Positions 8,409 to 18,705 of a stretch of DNA of 64,000 bases are shown one piece after another (the stretch's first letter is position 1; the number at the start of each line of letters is the position of its first letter). The translations under genes and the position numbers were made by a program. The notes under the pieces are model-generated. The model ran no database searches. It had not been told where the DNA came from and worked only from the letters and a program-made list of their open reading frames with translations. The DNA comes from CAVUPF01 sp963803755 (GTDB taxonomy: Bacteria > Actinomycetota > Thermoleophilia > Solirubrobacterales > 70-9): contig CAWDNP010000003.1 of the NCBI GenBank assembly GCA_963803755.1, positions 248,001-312,000 of the forward strand. Reading direction: 5' to 3'.

Positions 8409-9820
8409 CCGAGGTGGCCCTGCTGAAGCCCGGCGGCAGCGCCGCCACCGCGCTCTACATCGTCGCCTTCTCGATGTTCATCCTCGGGGTCAAACGCGGC
8501 ACCCACCCGACCACCGCCAAGCAGGGGAACATGATCGCCGCCGCCGGCATGCTCGTCGCCGTCGCGACGACGCTCCTCCTCAACGGGATCGGCAACTGGG
8601 GTCTGATCGTGGCGGGCATCGCGATCGGCGCGGCGGTCGGCGTCATCGCCTCGACCCGCGTCCAGATGACCGCGATGCCGCAGATGGTCGCCCTCTACAA
8701 CGGGGTCGGCGGCGGCGCGGTGGCGCTGATCGCCTGGTCAGAGATCCGCCATGGCATCTCACTCGGGGGGCCGATCCCGCTCGAAACGCTGATCCCCACC
8801 CTCTTTGCCGCGGTGGTCGGCTCGGTCTCCTTCTGGGGCTCCAACATCGCCTTCGGCAAGCTGCAGGAAGTGATCCCGACCCGGCCGCTGTCGGTTCCGG
8901 GCCAGCAGGTGATCAACGCCGCGCTGCTGATCGGAATCCTCGCCGCCTGCGTCGACATCGCCGCCAACAACGGCGACCCCTCCCAGGGCCTCTTCATCGC
9001 GATTCTGATCGCCGCGGCCCTGCTCGGCAACCTCGTCGTGCTGCCGATCGGCGGCGCCGACATGCCGGTGGTGATCTCGCTGCTGAACGCCTTCACCGGG
9101 CTCTCGGCCGCGGCGGCCGGCTTTGCGCTTGACAACGTCGCGCTGATCGTCGCCGGCACCCTGGTCGGCTCTTCGGGGACGATCCTGACGATGGAGATGG
9201 CGACCGCGATGAACCGCTCGGTCGCCAACGTCCTCTTCGCGGGCTTCGGCGGCGCGCCGGCCGCCGGCGCCGGGACGGTTAAGGAGCGCCCGGTCACCTC
9301 GATCGGCGCCCAAGACGCGGCGATCAAGCTCGCTTACGCCGACTCGGTCGTGATCGTGCCCGGCTACGGCCTCGCGGTCGCCCAGGCCCAGCACGCGGTC
9401 AAGGAGATGGCCACCGAGCTGGAAAAGCGCGGGGTCACGGTCAGCTACGCGATCCACCCCGTCGCGGGACGCATGCCGGGGCACATGAACGTGCTGCTGG
9501 CAGAGGCCGACGTGCCCTACGAGCAGCTGAAGGAGATGGACGAGATCAACCCCGAGATGCCGCGCACCGACGTCGCCGTGGTGATCGGGGCCAACGACGT
9601 CACCAACCCGGCGGCGAAGAACGATCCCAACAGCCCGATCGCCGGGATGCCGATCATCGAAGTCGACGAGGCTCAGCAGGTGATCGTGATCAAGCGCTCG
9701 CTCAGCCCCGGTTTCGCCGGCATCGACAACGACCTCTTCTACGAGCCCAACACCTCGATGCTGTTCGACGACGCCAAGAAGGCCGCGACGGACATCGCCG
9801 CCGAGATCCAAAACCTCTGA
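8405..9820 (+). CDS. pntB: NAD(P) transhydrogenase beta subunit
   Basis: 471 residues from GTG 8405, which overlaps the pntAB stop; longer readings run inside the upstream genes. The N-terminal half holds eight to nine membrane helices. The C-terminal domain III carries the NADP(H)-binding segment VIVPGYGLAVAQAQHAV and the VAGRMPGHMNVLLAEA loop. It completes a three-gene operon that makes NADPH at the expense of the proton gradient. Confidence 0.95.
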   Translation: MTEVALLKPGGSAATALYIVAFSMFILGVKRGTHPTTAKQGNMIAAAGMLVAVATTLLLNGIGNWGLIVAGIAIGAAVGVIASTRVQMTAMPQMVALYNGVGGGAVALIAWSEIRHGISLGGPIPLETLIPTLFAAVVGSVSFWGSNIAFGKLQEVIPTRPLSVPGQQVINAALLIGILAACVDIAANNGDPSQGLFIAILIAAALLGNLVVLPIGGADMPVVISLLNAFTGLSAAAAGFALDNVALIVAGTLVGSSGTILTMEMATAMNRSVANVLFAGFGGAPAAGAGTVKERPVTSIGAQDAAIKLAYADSVVIVPGYGLAVAQAQHAVKEMATELEKRGVTVSYAIHPVAGRMPGHMNVLLAEADVPYEQLKEMDEINPEMPRTDVAVVIGANDVTNPAAKNDPNSPIAGMPIIEVDEAQQVIVIKRSLSPGFAGIDNDLFYEPNTSMLFDDAKKAATDIAAEIQNL

Positions 9821-9908
9821 CAGCGCTCAAGGTCCCTGCGCCCGGCGCGTCTGGATATGAGGGCGATACGGGTGCCGGTGCTTTATGTCGACGTCGGCGT
9901 CAGGCCCA

Positions 9909-10676
9909 TCACTTCGGTGGCATCCGCAGGGCGCCGTCGAGCCGGATCGTCTCGTCGTTCAGCATCGGGTTGGCGACGATCTGGCTGACCAGCTGCGCGT
10001 ACTCCGCGGGTTGGCCGAGGCGGGAGGGGAAGGGGATGCCGGCGCCGAGCGCCTCCCGCGCCTCCTGAGGGAGGGCGGCGAGCAACGGCGTATCGAAGAG
10101 TCCGGGGGCGATCGTGACCACGCGGACGCCACGGGAGGCCATGTCGCGCGCGGCCGGCAGGGTCATGCCGACGATGCCGCCCTTTGAGGCCGAGTAGGCG
10201 ATCTGGCCGATTTGGCCGTCGAAGGCGGCGATCGAGGCGGTGTTGACGCAGACACCGCGCTCATCGCCCTCGTCGGGCTCGTTCTCGCTCATTGCCGCCG
10301 CGGCGAGACGGAGCACGTTGAAGGTGCCGATCAGGTTGACCTTGACCACGTTGGAGAAGAATTCGAGGTTGTGGGGGCCGCGCCGGTGCGCAAGCCGCTC
10401 GGCCCAGCCGATTCCAGCGCAGCAGACCGAGATCCGCAGGCCACCCTCACCCGAGGTCGCCCGCTTAACCGCGGCGGACACCGCTCCCTCGTCGGTCACG
10501 TCGGCCGTGAGAAAGGTCGCGCCCGGCCCCAGCTCCGTCGCCAGCGCTTCGCCCTTCTCGGCGTTGAGGTCGGCGATCGTCACGCTCGCGCCGGCCTCGG
10601 CCAGCGCCCGCGCGCTCGCTTCGCCCAGCCCGGAGGCTCCGCCCGCGACCAACGCCCCCGCGCCCTCGATCCTCAT
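9909..10676 (-). CDS. Short-chain dehydrogenase/reductase, HSD10-like
   Basis: 255 residues with a classical SDR fold: cofactor loop AGGASGLGEASARAL near residue 11, NxAG-like CCAGIGW, catalytic Ser in NTASIAA and the YSASKGG (YxxxK) pair. Overall pattern resembles type II 3-hydroxyacyl-CoA dehydrogenase (HSD17B10 family), including the N-terminal EGAGALVAGGASG. Probable NAD-dependent oxidation of 3-hydroxyacyl-CoA or a sterol/alcohol. It lies convergent to pntB. Confidence 0.85.
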   Translation of the reverse strand: MRIEGAGALVAGGASGLGEASARALAEAGASVTIADLNAEKGEALATELGPGATFLTADVTDEGAVSAAVKRATSGEGGLRISVCCAGIGWAERLAHRRGPHNLEFFSNVVKVNLIGTFNVLRLAAAAMSENEPDEGDERGVCVNTASIAAFDGQIGQIAYSASKGGIVGMTLPAARDMASRGVRVVTIAPGLFDTPLLAALPQEAREALGAGIPFPSRLGQPAEYAQLVSQIVANPMLNDETIRLDGALRMPPK

Positions 10677-10795
10677 AGACCGGGCAGCCTATCGGCGTGC
10701 CCCCCCGCCTCCTCGACGGCGTGTTCGATACGGGTTTCCTCGACTTCTCACATCCGAGGAGCCGACCTCGCTAGGGTTTTCGGATCGCCACCGAG

Positions 10796-12002
10796 GTGAC
10801 GGCAAGCTCCAAGGAAGCGATCGCGCAGCGCCTCGCCGAGGCGCGGGAGCGGACCCTGGAGCTGATCGAGCCGCTCGATGACGCACAGCTCAATCGCGTC
10901 TACTCGCCGATTCTCAGTCCGCTGGCCTGGGACCTCGGCCACATCGCCAACTTCGAGGAGCTGTGGCTGGTGCAGACGGTCGGCGGCCGCGAGCCGCTGC
11001 ACGGCGAGCTCGGCCGCTTCTACGACGCGATTGAGAACCCGCGGCGGACCCGCGGCGAGCTTCCGATCCTGCGCAACGCCGAGCTCCGCGCCTACCTGGC
11101 CGATGTGCGTGAGCGCACCCTGGAGGTGCTCGACGGCGTCGACCTGAGCGACGACGTCCCCGACCCCCTGCTTCGCGGTGGCTTTATCTATGAGATGCTG
11201 CTCGCCCACGAGCACCAGCACAACGGAGACGATGCTGCAGCTGCTGCAGATGGTCGAGCGCTATGAGCCGCTGCGGCGCGATCCCTGCCCGGCGGCCGAG
11301 CCGGTCGCAGGCGGCCCGGAGATGGTCGCGGTGGAAGGGGGAGAGTGGGCGATCGGCGCATCGCCCGATGGCTTTGCCTACGACAATGAGCGCTCGCGCC
11401 ACGCCGTCGAGTTGGCCCCCTTCGAGATCGACCGCACGCCGGTCACAAACGGCGCCTACGCCGAATTCGTCGAGGCGAGCGGCGCCGAGCCGCCTCTGTA
11501 CTGGGAGCGCGATGGGGAGGGGGGCTGGATCCGCACCGCGATGGGCCGCGCCGAGCCCGTCGATCCCGCCCACCCGGTCATCCATGTCTCCTGGCATGAG
11601 GCCGACGCCTTCGCCCGCTGGGCCGGCAAGCGGCTGCCGGGCGAGCAGGAGTGGGAGGCGGCCTGCGCGGGGGCGAGCGCCGAGCGTGCCAACCTCGACC
11701 ACCTCGCCTTCGGCACCGCCCCCGCCGGCGCCTATGCTGACCGCGCCGCCAATAGCGGCGCGGTGCAGATGCTCGGCGACGTCTGGGAGTGGACCGCCTC
11801 GGACTTCCTCCCCTACCCGGGCTTTCAGCCCTTCCCCTACCCCGAGTACTCTCAAGTCTTCTTCGGCAATGCCCACAAGGTGCTGCGCGGAGGCGCCTGG
11901 GCGACCCGCGCCAACACGATCCGCCCCAGCTTTCGCAACTGGGACCTGCCCCAGCGCCGCCAGATCTTCGCCGGCTTTCGCTGCGCGCGCGACCTGGACT
12001 GA
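10796..12002 (+). pseudogene. egtB: Ergothioneine synthase EgtB, interrupted by a one-base frameshift
   Basis: EgtB is the non-haem iron sulfoxide synthase that joins hercynine to a thiol donor. The first part (GTG 10796) is a DinB-like domain ending in the iron motif HEHQHN; the second part is the formylglycine-generating-enzyme-like domain (EWAIGA, HVSWHEADAFARWAGKRLPG, GDVWEWTASDF, RGGAWATR) to the stop at 12002. The two parts are in different frames. Removing one G at 11225-11226 restores HEHQHNETMLQ, the expected HxxxHxE motif, so the break is one extra base. It may be a sequencing error. egtD follows 32 bp downstream. Confidence 0.85.
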
Positions 12003-12034
12003 TCCGAACCGAGCGCAAGGACTGAGAAACCGAA

Positions 12035-13030
12035 TTGGACTTCGAGGCCACCGCAGAGCAGATAGCGATCGAGGTGCACCTTGCCGCTGACGGCGGTGCG
12101 GCGATGGAGCACGACATCCGCGCCGGCCTCTCGGCCCAGCCCAAGGAGCTGGCCCCGAAGTACTTCTACGATGAGCGTGGCTCCAAACTGTTTGAGCGAA
12201 TCACCGAACTTCCCGAGTACTACCCGACCCGTGCCGAGCGTGCGATCCTCGCCGAGCGCTCCACCGAGATCCTCGCCGCCGCCGGCGAGCCGGGCGTGCT
12301 CGTCGAGCTGGGTTCGGGCTCCGCGGCGAAGACCCGCCACCTGCTGAGTGCTATGCGCGACGCCGGCTGCCTCGGCACCTACGTACCGGTCGACATCTCC
12401 GAGGAGATCACCCACGAGACGGCGGAGTGCCTGGTCGAGGAGTACCCCGACCTCGCCGTCCGCGGCCTCGTCTGCGACTTCGAGCACGACCTGGAGCGGA
12501 TCCCGAACGCAGACGGCGGCAGGCTGATCGCCTTCCTCGGCGGGACGATCGGCAACCTCTACCCACATGCGCGCCGCGACTTCCTCGCTCGGCTGGCAGC
12601 TCTGCTCGGCCCCGAGGACCGCCTCCTGCTCGGCACCGACCTGATCAAGGAGTCCGCCCGCCTTGAGGCCGCCTACGACGACGCCTGCGGCGTCACCGCC
12701 GAGTTCAACAAGAACGTCCTGGCAGTCTTAAACCGCGAGCTGGGAGCCGACTTCGACCTGGCCGCCTTCGAGCACGTCGCCCGCTATGACGACTCCGAGG
12801 CGCGCATGGACATCCGCCTACGCTCGCTCACCGACCAGACGGTTCGCGTCGAGGGGCTCGAGATGGAGGTGGCCTTCGCCGCTGGCGAGGAGATGCGCAC
12901 CGAGATCTCGGCCAAGTTCACCCGCGAGCGGCTGGAGCGGGTCTATGAGGAAGCGGGCCTTGAGCTGGCCGGCTGGTTCACCGACCCCGCTGGCGACTAC
13001 GCCTTAAGCCTGGCCCAGCGCGCCGATTAG
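12035..13030 (+). CDS. egtD: L-histidine N-alpha-methyltransferase
   Basis: 331 residues. EgtD trimethylates histidine to hercynine with SAM, the first step of ergothioneine synthesis. Family landmarks: YFYDERGSKLFERITELPEY, the SAM loop ELGSGSAAKTRHLL and the VCDFEHDLERIP segment. The best start is TTG 12035 with an AAGGA site about 13 nt upstream. It forms an operon with egtB; egtA, egtC and egtE are not in the window. The last 27 bp overlap the convergent LLM gene. Confidence 0.93.
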   Translation: MDFEATAEQIAIEVHLAADGGAAMEHDIRAGLSAQPKELAPKYFYDERGSKLFERITELPEYYPTRAERAILAERSTEILAAAGEPGVLVELGSGSAAKTRHLLSAMRDAGCLGTYVPVDISEEITHETAECLVEEYPDLAVRGLVCDFEHDLERIPNADGGRLIAFLGGTIGNLYPHARRDFLARLAALLGPEDRLLLGTDLIKESARLEAAYDDACGVTAEFNKNVLAVLNRELGADFDLAAFEHVARYDDSEARMDIRLRSLTDQTVRVEGLEMEVAFAAGEEMRTEISAKFTRERLERVYEEAGLELAGWFTDPAGDYALSLAQRAD

Positions 13031-13942
13031 CTGGCCCACCTTGTCCGGCGTCGTGATCGGGGTGAGGATCGGCAAGGTTATGCCGCCCTTCACGAAGGCC
13101 GCGATCCGCTCCTTCATCTCCTCGGGCGTCCCGAAGATGAACATCTCCTCGATCAGCTCCCAGGGCGCGGCGGCCGCCGCGCCCTGGCGGTCGCCGGACT
13201 CCCAGGCCGCGAGCATCGCGTCGATCTCCTCGCCGTAGCCGAGCCAGCGGTAAAAGGCGGTGTAGACAGGGACGGTGATGTAGGAGGAGAACATGAAGCG
13301 CGCCAGCGGCTCGACCGCCTCTCGCTCGCCCGGCAGGCAGAAGAAGCGGCAGAGCAGCTCGAAGCCCTCAGGCGCGCCGTCCAGCTGAGCCGCCACCTTC
13401 GCCAGCCCTCCTAGCGGCAGGAAGTTGGTGAAGGCGCCGTCGGCGCGCTCTACCGCGAGGTCGAGCATCTTGCCGCGCAGGGCTGCCAGCACGATCGGCA
13501 CCCGCTGCGCCGGTGCGCTCTCAAGCTTGAAGCCGCTCGCCGTTCGCTCGCCGCCCAGCGCCGTGCGCAGGAACTCGAGCGTCTCGCGCACCTTGCTCAA
13601 CGGTCGCTCGAAGGGGATGCCGTTCCAGCCCTCGACGATTCGGTCTGAGGAGGAGCCGATCCCGAGCACGAAGCGCCCCCGCGAGGCATCGGCCAGCGCC
13701 GCGGCCTCCTGGGCCAGCAGCGCAGGCCCGCGCTGGAACACCCCGACGATCCCGGTCCCCAGCCGCGCTCTCTCGGTCCAGGCGGCGCTCAGGGCCAGCG
13801 GGGTGAACCCGTCGGGCCCGTTCGTCTCCCCGCTCCAGAGGTCGGTGTAGCCGGCCGCCTCGGCCCGCCGCACGTGCTCCTCGTGATCAGCCAGGCTCAG
13901 CCCCGCCAGCGGCAACGTCAATCCCCAGCGCTCAGCCACCAC
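13004..13942 (-). CDS. LLM-class F420-dependent oxidoreductase
   Basis: 312 residues with a luciferase-like barrel: WGLTLPLAGLSLADHEEHVR at the start, YTDLWSGETNGPDGFTPL, LGTGIVGVFQRGPALLAQ, RFVLGIGSSSDRIVEGWNG. It differs clearly from the gene at 5888 and is probably of another subfamily with its own substrate. It is convergent with egtD and overlaps it by 27 bp. Confidence 0.87.
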   Translation of the reverse strand: MVAERWGLTLPLAGLSLADHEEHVRRAEAAGYTDLWSGETNGPDGFTPLALSAAWTERARLGTGIVGVFQRGPALLAQEAAALADASRGRFVLGIGSSSDRIVEGWNGIPFERPLSKVRETLEFLRTALGGERTASGFKLESAPAQRVPIVLAALRGKMLDLAVERADGAFTNFLPLGGLAKVAAQLDGAPEGFELLCRFFCLPGEREAVEPLARFMFSSYITVPVYTAFYRWLGYGEEIDAMLAAWESGDRQGAAAAAPWELIEEMFIFGTPEEMKERIAAFVKGGITLPILTPITTPDKVGQLIGALGQA

Positions 13943-14114
13943 CCGACCCTACCCGTTCGAGAGCCGGCGAGAGTCGATTCGGACAGAGCAGACGACGGAT
14001 CGAGCCACCGAACGCGCCATCGCGGCGGAGCCTCGCCGAACCTTTACCCAATTTTGACCTGATGCCAACCTGCGGTGGAGATGCTGTTCGCGTCACCCAA
14101 TGAAGGAGGCACCT

Positions 14115-14330
14115 ATGCCCCAGATACTCGTAGTGACCGATCCCCCAGGGGAGAGCGCGAGCACAGTTGTGTACCAGGAGCGGATCGCCCTCACCGATCT
14201 TGAGTCAGATCACTTCTCGGGCCAGCTGGTCGAGCGCGTCGGCTGGGCCGTCCTGGATGCCGATGAGCTCGAGCATAAGGCTGAGCCGTCGCGCCTTCCA
14301 GCGGCTGGTCTTATAGCGGCACGCAATTAG
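14115..14330 (+). CDS. Small conserved protein, unknown function
   Basis: 71 residues starting MPQILVVTDPP, then VVYQERIALTDLESDHF and SGQLVERVGWAVLDADELE. The start at 14115 is set by an AAGGAGG site 7 nt upstream rather than the ATG at 14100. The acidic pattern with LESDHFS-QLVERVGWA looks conserved-protein-like, and I believe similar short proteins occur in other Thermoleophilia, but no function is known. The upstream 14.05 kb region is a likely promoter region (TTGACC present) without a clear -10 box. Confidence 0.65.
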   Translation: MPQILVVTDPPGESASTVVYQERIALTDLESDHFSGQLVERVGWAVLDADELEHKAEPSRLPAAGLIAARN

Positions 14331-14593
14331 TCGCGCGATTCGAGATATGGCTCGACCAGACCCTGTAGGGGCCGATGAAATTGCTGGCGGCCTTGTGGAT
14401 TAGCAGGGTGGCGCGATGGAAGTCGCCAGCGGGGGGCCACACATAGATTTCGATGCGGCCACGCAGCCCTGAGGATGTCAGCTGGGTTTCCGCGGCGGAG
14501 GAGGAATATCCTTCCGCCATACAGTCGAGCGACTCCCCGACGATGTCTGCAATAGGCAGGCCAGGGGAGTCCATCCCGGCCTACAGCCCACCC

Positions 14594-15601
14594 ATGCAAT
14601 CCGCTGCTGCGCCAGACGATGCCGCCGCTGGCTCCACCGAGCTGGCGATCGAGACCCGCGGCCTGACCAAGCGCTTCGGCGAGCGCACCGCGCTCGACGC
14701 GGTCGACCTGGGGGTGCCGCGCGGCGTCGCCTTCGGCTTCCTCGGGCCCAACGGCGCGGGCAAGACGACGCTGATCCGCATGCTGCTCGGCCTCACGCAC
14801 GCAAGCGCCGGTGCCATGAGCCTCCTCGGTCACCCCGTGCCGGCTGAGCGCAGGTTGGCCCTGGAATCGGTCGGCGCGATCGTCGAGGAGCCGCGCTTTC
14901 ATCCGCAGCTCAGCGGTCGCGAGAACCTTCTCATCATCGCCGCCGCGCGGGGGCCGCAGGCGCAAGCCCGGATCGACCCGGCGCTCGCCCGCGTGGGGTT
15001 GGCCGAGCGCGCCGGCGAGAAGGTCAAGAAGTACTCGCTCGGGATGCGCCAGCGCCTCGGCGTGGCCCGCTGTCTGCTCGCCGATCCGAGGCTGCTGATC
15101 CTTGACGAGCCGACCAACGGGCTCGATCCCGCCGGCATCCAGGAGTTTCGCCTGATGATCCGCGCGATGGTCGAGCAGGAGGGGCGCACCGTGTTCCTCT
15201 CCTCTCACCTGCTCGACGAGGTGGAAAAGACCTGCGACGCCGCGGCGATCGTCGATCGCGGCAAGATCGTCACCCAGGGCTCGATCTCCGAGCTGGCCTC
15301 CGGCGGGGCACAGTATGAGCTGATCCTCGGGGTCGACGATGTCGAGTTGGCGCTGCGCACGCTGGGCGCAAGCGAGCTGGTACGCGAGGCCCATCGCTCC
15401 GACGAGGGGCTTCGCGTCGTGCTGGCGGGCGACCCGGCCACCACATCGGCCCTGAACGCGAGCCTGGTGGGCGCGGGCGTGGGCGTGACGCGCCTTGAGC
15501 CCGCCCGCCAGAGCCTCGAGCAGCGCTTCCTGGAGGTCACCGCGCGTCTGGACGAGACACTCGCCGACCCACACGCGCAGCCTGCCGAGGTCCAAAGATG
15601 A
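14594..15601 (+). CDS. ABC transporter ATP-binding protein (ABC-2 type exporter)
   Basis: 335 residues from ATG 14594. Walker A GPNGAGKTTLIRML, signature YSLGMRQRLGVARCLL (LSGGQ variant LGMRQ), Walker B LLILDEPTNGLDPAGI and the H-loop SSHLLDE are all present. The C-terminal 90 residues form the accessory domain common in drug/lipid exporters. The open frame continues 47 codons upstream but that part is not family-like. It overlaps the permease gene by 4 bp (ATGA), so the two make one exporter; substrate unknown. Confidence 0.9.
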   Translation: MQSAAAPDDAAAGSTELAIETRGLTKRFGERTALDAVDLGVPRGVAFGFLGPNGAGKTTLIRMLLGLTHASAGAMSLLGHPVPAERRLALESVGAIVEEPRFHPQLSGRENLLIIAAARGPQAQARIDPALARVGLAERAGEKVKKYSLGMRQRLGVARCLLADPRLLILDEPTNGLDPAGIQEFRLMIRAMVEQEGRTVFLSSHLLDEVEKTCDAAAIVDRGKIVTQGSISELASGGAQYELILGVDDVELALRTLGASELVREAHRSDEGLRVVLAGDPATTSALNASLVGAGVGVTRLEPARQSLEQRFLEVTARLDETLADPHAQPAEVQR

Positions 15602-16383
15602 CCGCGATCGCACTGCGGATGACGGGCGCCGACTTCCTGAAGCTGCGCAAGAAGCGCGGGACCCTGATCTGGACGCTCGTACTGGCGCTCGGGCCGCTGC
15701 TCGCCTTCTTCATCGTGCGGGCGATCCTGCACTCCTCCGACCCGGCCAAAAACGGGCCGGCGGGAGGATTGGGCTGCTACCCCGACGCCCTGCGCGTGCT
15801 GGCGGTCTTCTTCGGCCCGCTCGCGGCGATCCTGATCGGCGTCGAGGCAGGCACCGGCGACGTGTCCTCCGGCGTCTTTCGCGATCTGGTCGTCACCGGT
15901 CGCTCCCGCGTGGCGCTCTTTGCCTCTCGGGTACCCGCCGCGCTGGGTATGTGCTGGCTGGTCATCTGCGCCGGCTACGCGCTGCTCGTGATCGGCGTCT
16001 TTGCCTTCGCCGCCGGCTCGCCGACTCCCGATCTGAGCTTGCTCGCCAACGGGCTCGGCTTCTCGCTGCTCTCGACCGGCATGGTCTGCGCCGTCGCGGT
16101 CGGCTTTGCCTCGCTCACCGCCTCGCGGACGGTGGCGCTGACCGTGCTGATCGGCTGGCAGCTCGTGGCCAGCCCGATCCTTGCGAACATCACCTCGCTG
16201 GGGAGCTTACGCAAGGGCATCCTCAGCCAGGCGTTCGTGCACTTCAGCCCGGTGACCCTCGGCGGCGGCATGCATGGCACGACGATCACCATGTCCCAGG
16301 GGGTGGCGCTTGTCGTGCTCTTGGCCTGGCTCGCCCTCTTCCTCTCGCTCGGCGCCTGGCGCACGCGCACGATGGACGCCTGA
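15598..16383 (+). CDS. ABC-2 type transporter permease
   Basis: 261 residues with an N-terminal cytoplasmic helix (MTGADFLKLRKKRGT) and six predicted transmembrane segments, as in ABC-2 permeases. It is translationally coupled to the ATPase at 14594 and presumably dimerises to form the membrane channel. A 235-bp gap to the next gene shows no clear terminator. Confidence 0.85.
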   Translation: MTAIALRMTGADFLKLRKKRGTLIWTLVLALGPLLAFFIVRAILHSSDPAKNGPAGGLGCYPDALRVLAVFFGPLAAILIGVEAGTGDVSSGVFRDLVVTGRSRVALFASRVPAALGMCWLVICAGYALLVIGVFAFAAGSPTPDLSLLANGLGFSLLSTGMVCAVAVGFASLTASRTVALTVLIGWQLVASPILANITSLGSLRKGILSQAFVHFSPVTLGGGMHGTTITMSQGVALVVLLAWLALFLSLGAWRTRTMDA

Positions 16384-16618
16384 GCCGGCAGGACAAGGCT
16401 CGCTAAGGACAGCTCTCATCGCTCAGTAGGTCCCCCAGCCTTCCCAGCAGAGCCGCACCACCCCTCGGCGCAGAGCAGCCTGCGTCTGCGCGATGCCTGG
16501 CCTATGAGCGATCAGGGTGCGATAGTAGAGAAGTGCTGAGCAGTGCTTGGCGAATCTGCTTGTCCGGCCCTTCAACACGAGCGCCAGGCGGTTGAGCGCC
16601 GATCAAGTCGAGGATTTT

Positions 16619-18619
16619 ATGGACTCCGAAGCGGAGAACGACCTCGGCGCGGCTCCAGAGAGCCGTTCCTGGTTGAATCGGCGGGCCGAGGCGTTGCGGC
16701 GCCGGGTCGGTGCTCTGGGATTCGGACCGCGCCTCTTCATCGCCCTCCTCTTCTCCCTCGCGGTGGTCGGCGCCGTCGGCTACAAGCTGATCTCAGACCG
16801 CCTGGATCGCTACCAGATCGAAAGCTACGCACGTGCTCAGCGGGCCGATGCCGGCGGCTTCGAAGACCTCGCGCGAAAGTACAGACGACCGGAAGTCGTG
16901 ATCAACGACATCGACGAGTTCCTCGATGCGCTCGGGCGCCGGCCAGACACGATCGAGGCGACCCTGATCGGACCCCACAACGTCGTCAGGGCCTCGAACA
17001 TCGAGGCGCTCAATGGCACCAGGGACGCCGACCCCCGCATCGACGCGGCGCTTCGCCTCGGGCGCTCCTATGCGGGTCACGAGGCCGATCCCTCGCTCGA
17101 CCAAGCCAACTTCGAGTTCGTCACCCCGGTGAGCCTTTGGGGCGCTCGCTACGCCCTGGAGATGAGTTATGGCCACGCCGGCTTTGACGATCAGCTCGCC
17201 GGCGTGCAGCGGGTCCTGCTGCTGGTCGGGTTGCTCGCCCTGGTCGGGGTCACCGGCCTCTTCTATTTGATCGGCGGCCGCTCGTTGCTGCGCCACCACC
17301 GCCTCGCCCTGCAGCGCGCGACCCGCGACGGGTTGACCGACCTGCCCAACCACCGCGCCTTTCGGGACGAGTTCGCCCAGGCCGTGGCGGCAGCGGGGCG
17401 AAACCCCGACCCGCTCGCCCTCGCCCTCCTTGACCTCGACCACTTCAAGCTCATCAACGACCGCCACGGCCACCCCCAGGGTGATGTGCTTTTGAGGCGG
17501 GTCAGCGCGATCCTGCGCGATGGCCGAACGGCGGACCGCGCTTACCGGATCGGCGGCGATGAGTTCGCCCTGCTCCTGCCGCATACCGATGCCGAGGGAG
17601 CGCGGATCCTGCTCTGGCGCTTGAGTCGGGTCCTCGGCGAGGCGGATGCTTCAGCGAGCATCGGGGTGGCGACGATGCGCGAGGGTCGCTCCGCAGATGA
17701 GCTTCGCGCCGAGGCCGACGCGGCGCTCTATGAGGCAAAGCGCCGGGGCGGCAAGGGACTTGTCGAGTTCGAGGAGATTCGAGACCGCGTCGCCGTCACG
17801 ACGTCGACCAAGCGCGAGGCGGTCCGCAGCCTGGTCGAGGATCGGCGATTCACCACGGCCTTCCAGCCGATCTGGAACTTCGCCTCCAGGGAACTGATCG
17901 GCGTCGAGGCGCTTACCCGGCCCGATCCCTCCTACGGGCTCTCGGGCCCCGCCGAGGCGTTCGACATCGCCGAACAGATCGGACTCGTGCGCGAGCTGGA
18001 CGAGCTGTGCGCGACGAGGGCGCTTGAGGCTAGCTCCAGGCTGCCGAAGAGCGCTCTGCTGTTCGTCAACCTCGCGCCCAAGACGCTCGAGTTGGACACC
18101 GATGGCGAGGACTGGCTGCGTCGCGGCGCGCAGGCGGTGGGGCTGTCGCCCGAGCGGGTGGTCGTGGAGGTGACCGAGCGGATCGGGGCGCGCACCGTTC
18201 CGGTCATCAAGAGCCTGCACCGACTGCGCGATCAGGGCTTCAGGCTCGCCCTCGATGACGTCGGCACAGGCAACGCCGGCCTCGAGATGCTGCGCGAGGT
18301 CGGCGCCGAGTACGTCAAGCTCGATCGCAGTATCGTCGTTGCCGCGGCCACCGAGCCGAACGCGCGGGCTGTGCTGATGGCGATGGCGACGTTCGCCCGC
18401 CAGACCGGCGCCTTTGTGATCGCGGAGGGGATCGAAGACGAAGAGACGCTCGAGTTCCTGCGCAGCATCGAGGAGTTTGACCTTCGACCCGGCACGATCA
18501 TCCAGGGAGGGCAGGGCTTCGAGCTGGGCTACCCCTCGCCACAGATGCCAGTCGGACGACCCGGTGCGATCTCAAAGTTGGCCGGAGGACTGGAGGGGAT
18601 CGAGACGATCGGGCGCTGA
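16619..18619 (+). CDS. Membrane-anchored GGDEF-EAL c-di-GMP enzyme
   Basis: 666 residues from ATG 16619 (a TTG 24 codons upstream is in frame). TM helix at about 40-60, an extracytoplasmic sensor region of about 140 residues, a second TM near 200-225, then GGDEF and EAL domains. The GGDEF site is intact (RIGGDEFALLLP) with an RxxD inhibitory site (RTAD) five residues before it. The EAL domain keeps EAL, the metal Asn (NLAP), EVTER, DDVGTG, VKLDRS and IAEGIE. Both synthesis and breakdown of c-di-GMP are possible. It lies upstream of glpX on the same strand, with no sign of a functional link. Confidence 0.9.
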   Translation: MDSEAENDLGAAPESRSWLNRRAEALRRRVGALGFGPRLFIALLFSLAVVGAVGYKLISDRLDRYQIESYARAQRADAGGFEDLARKYRRPEVVINDIDEFLDALGRRPDTIEATLIGPHNVVRASNIEALNGTRDADPRIDAALRLGRSYAGHEADPSLDQANFEFVTPVSLWGARYALEMSYGHAGFDDQLAGVQRVLLLVGLLALVGVTGLFYLIGGRSLLRHHRLALQRATRDGLTDLPNHRAFRDEFAQAVAAAGRNPDPLALALLDLDHFKLINDRHGHPQGDVLLRRVSAILRDGRTADRAYRIGGDEFALLLPHTDAEGARILLWRLSRVLGEADASASIGVATMREGRSADELRAEADAALYEAKRRGGKGLVEFEEIRDRVAVTTSTKREAVRSLVEDRRFTTAFQPIWNFASRELIGVEALTRPDPSYGLSGPAEAFDIAEQIGLVRELDELCATRALEASSRLPKSALLFVNLAPKTLELDTDGEDWLRRGAQAVGLSPERVVVEVTERIGARTVPVIKSLHRLRDQGFRLALDDVGTGNAGLEMLREVGAEYVKLDRSIVVAAATEPNARAVLMAMATFARQTGAFVIAEGIEDEETLEFLRSIEEFDLRPGTIIQGGQGFELGYPSPQMPVGRPGAISKLAGGLEGIETIGR

Positions 18620-18705
18620 GCTCCCGGTCTCGCCGGTCGAGAAGACGTCGAGCTCGCACCAGCGCCGGCTCGTCACCTCTGAGATTTGGCTAGCCTCCAG
18701 CGCCG

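Noticed and set aside
14311..14574. Minus-strand 87-codon ORF between the small gene and the ABC transporter
   Set aside because: No ribosome site, no recognisable content, and it overlaps the 3' end of the small plus-strand gene. The stretch 14331-14593 is left as intergenic.
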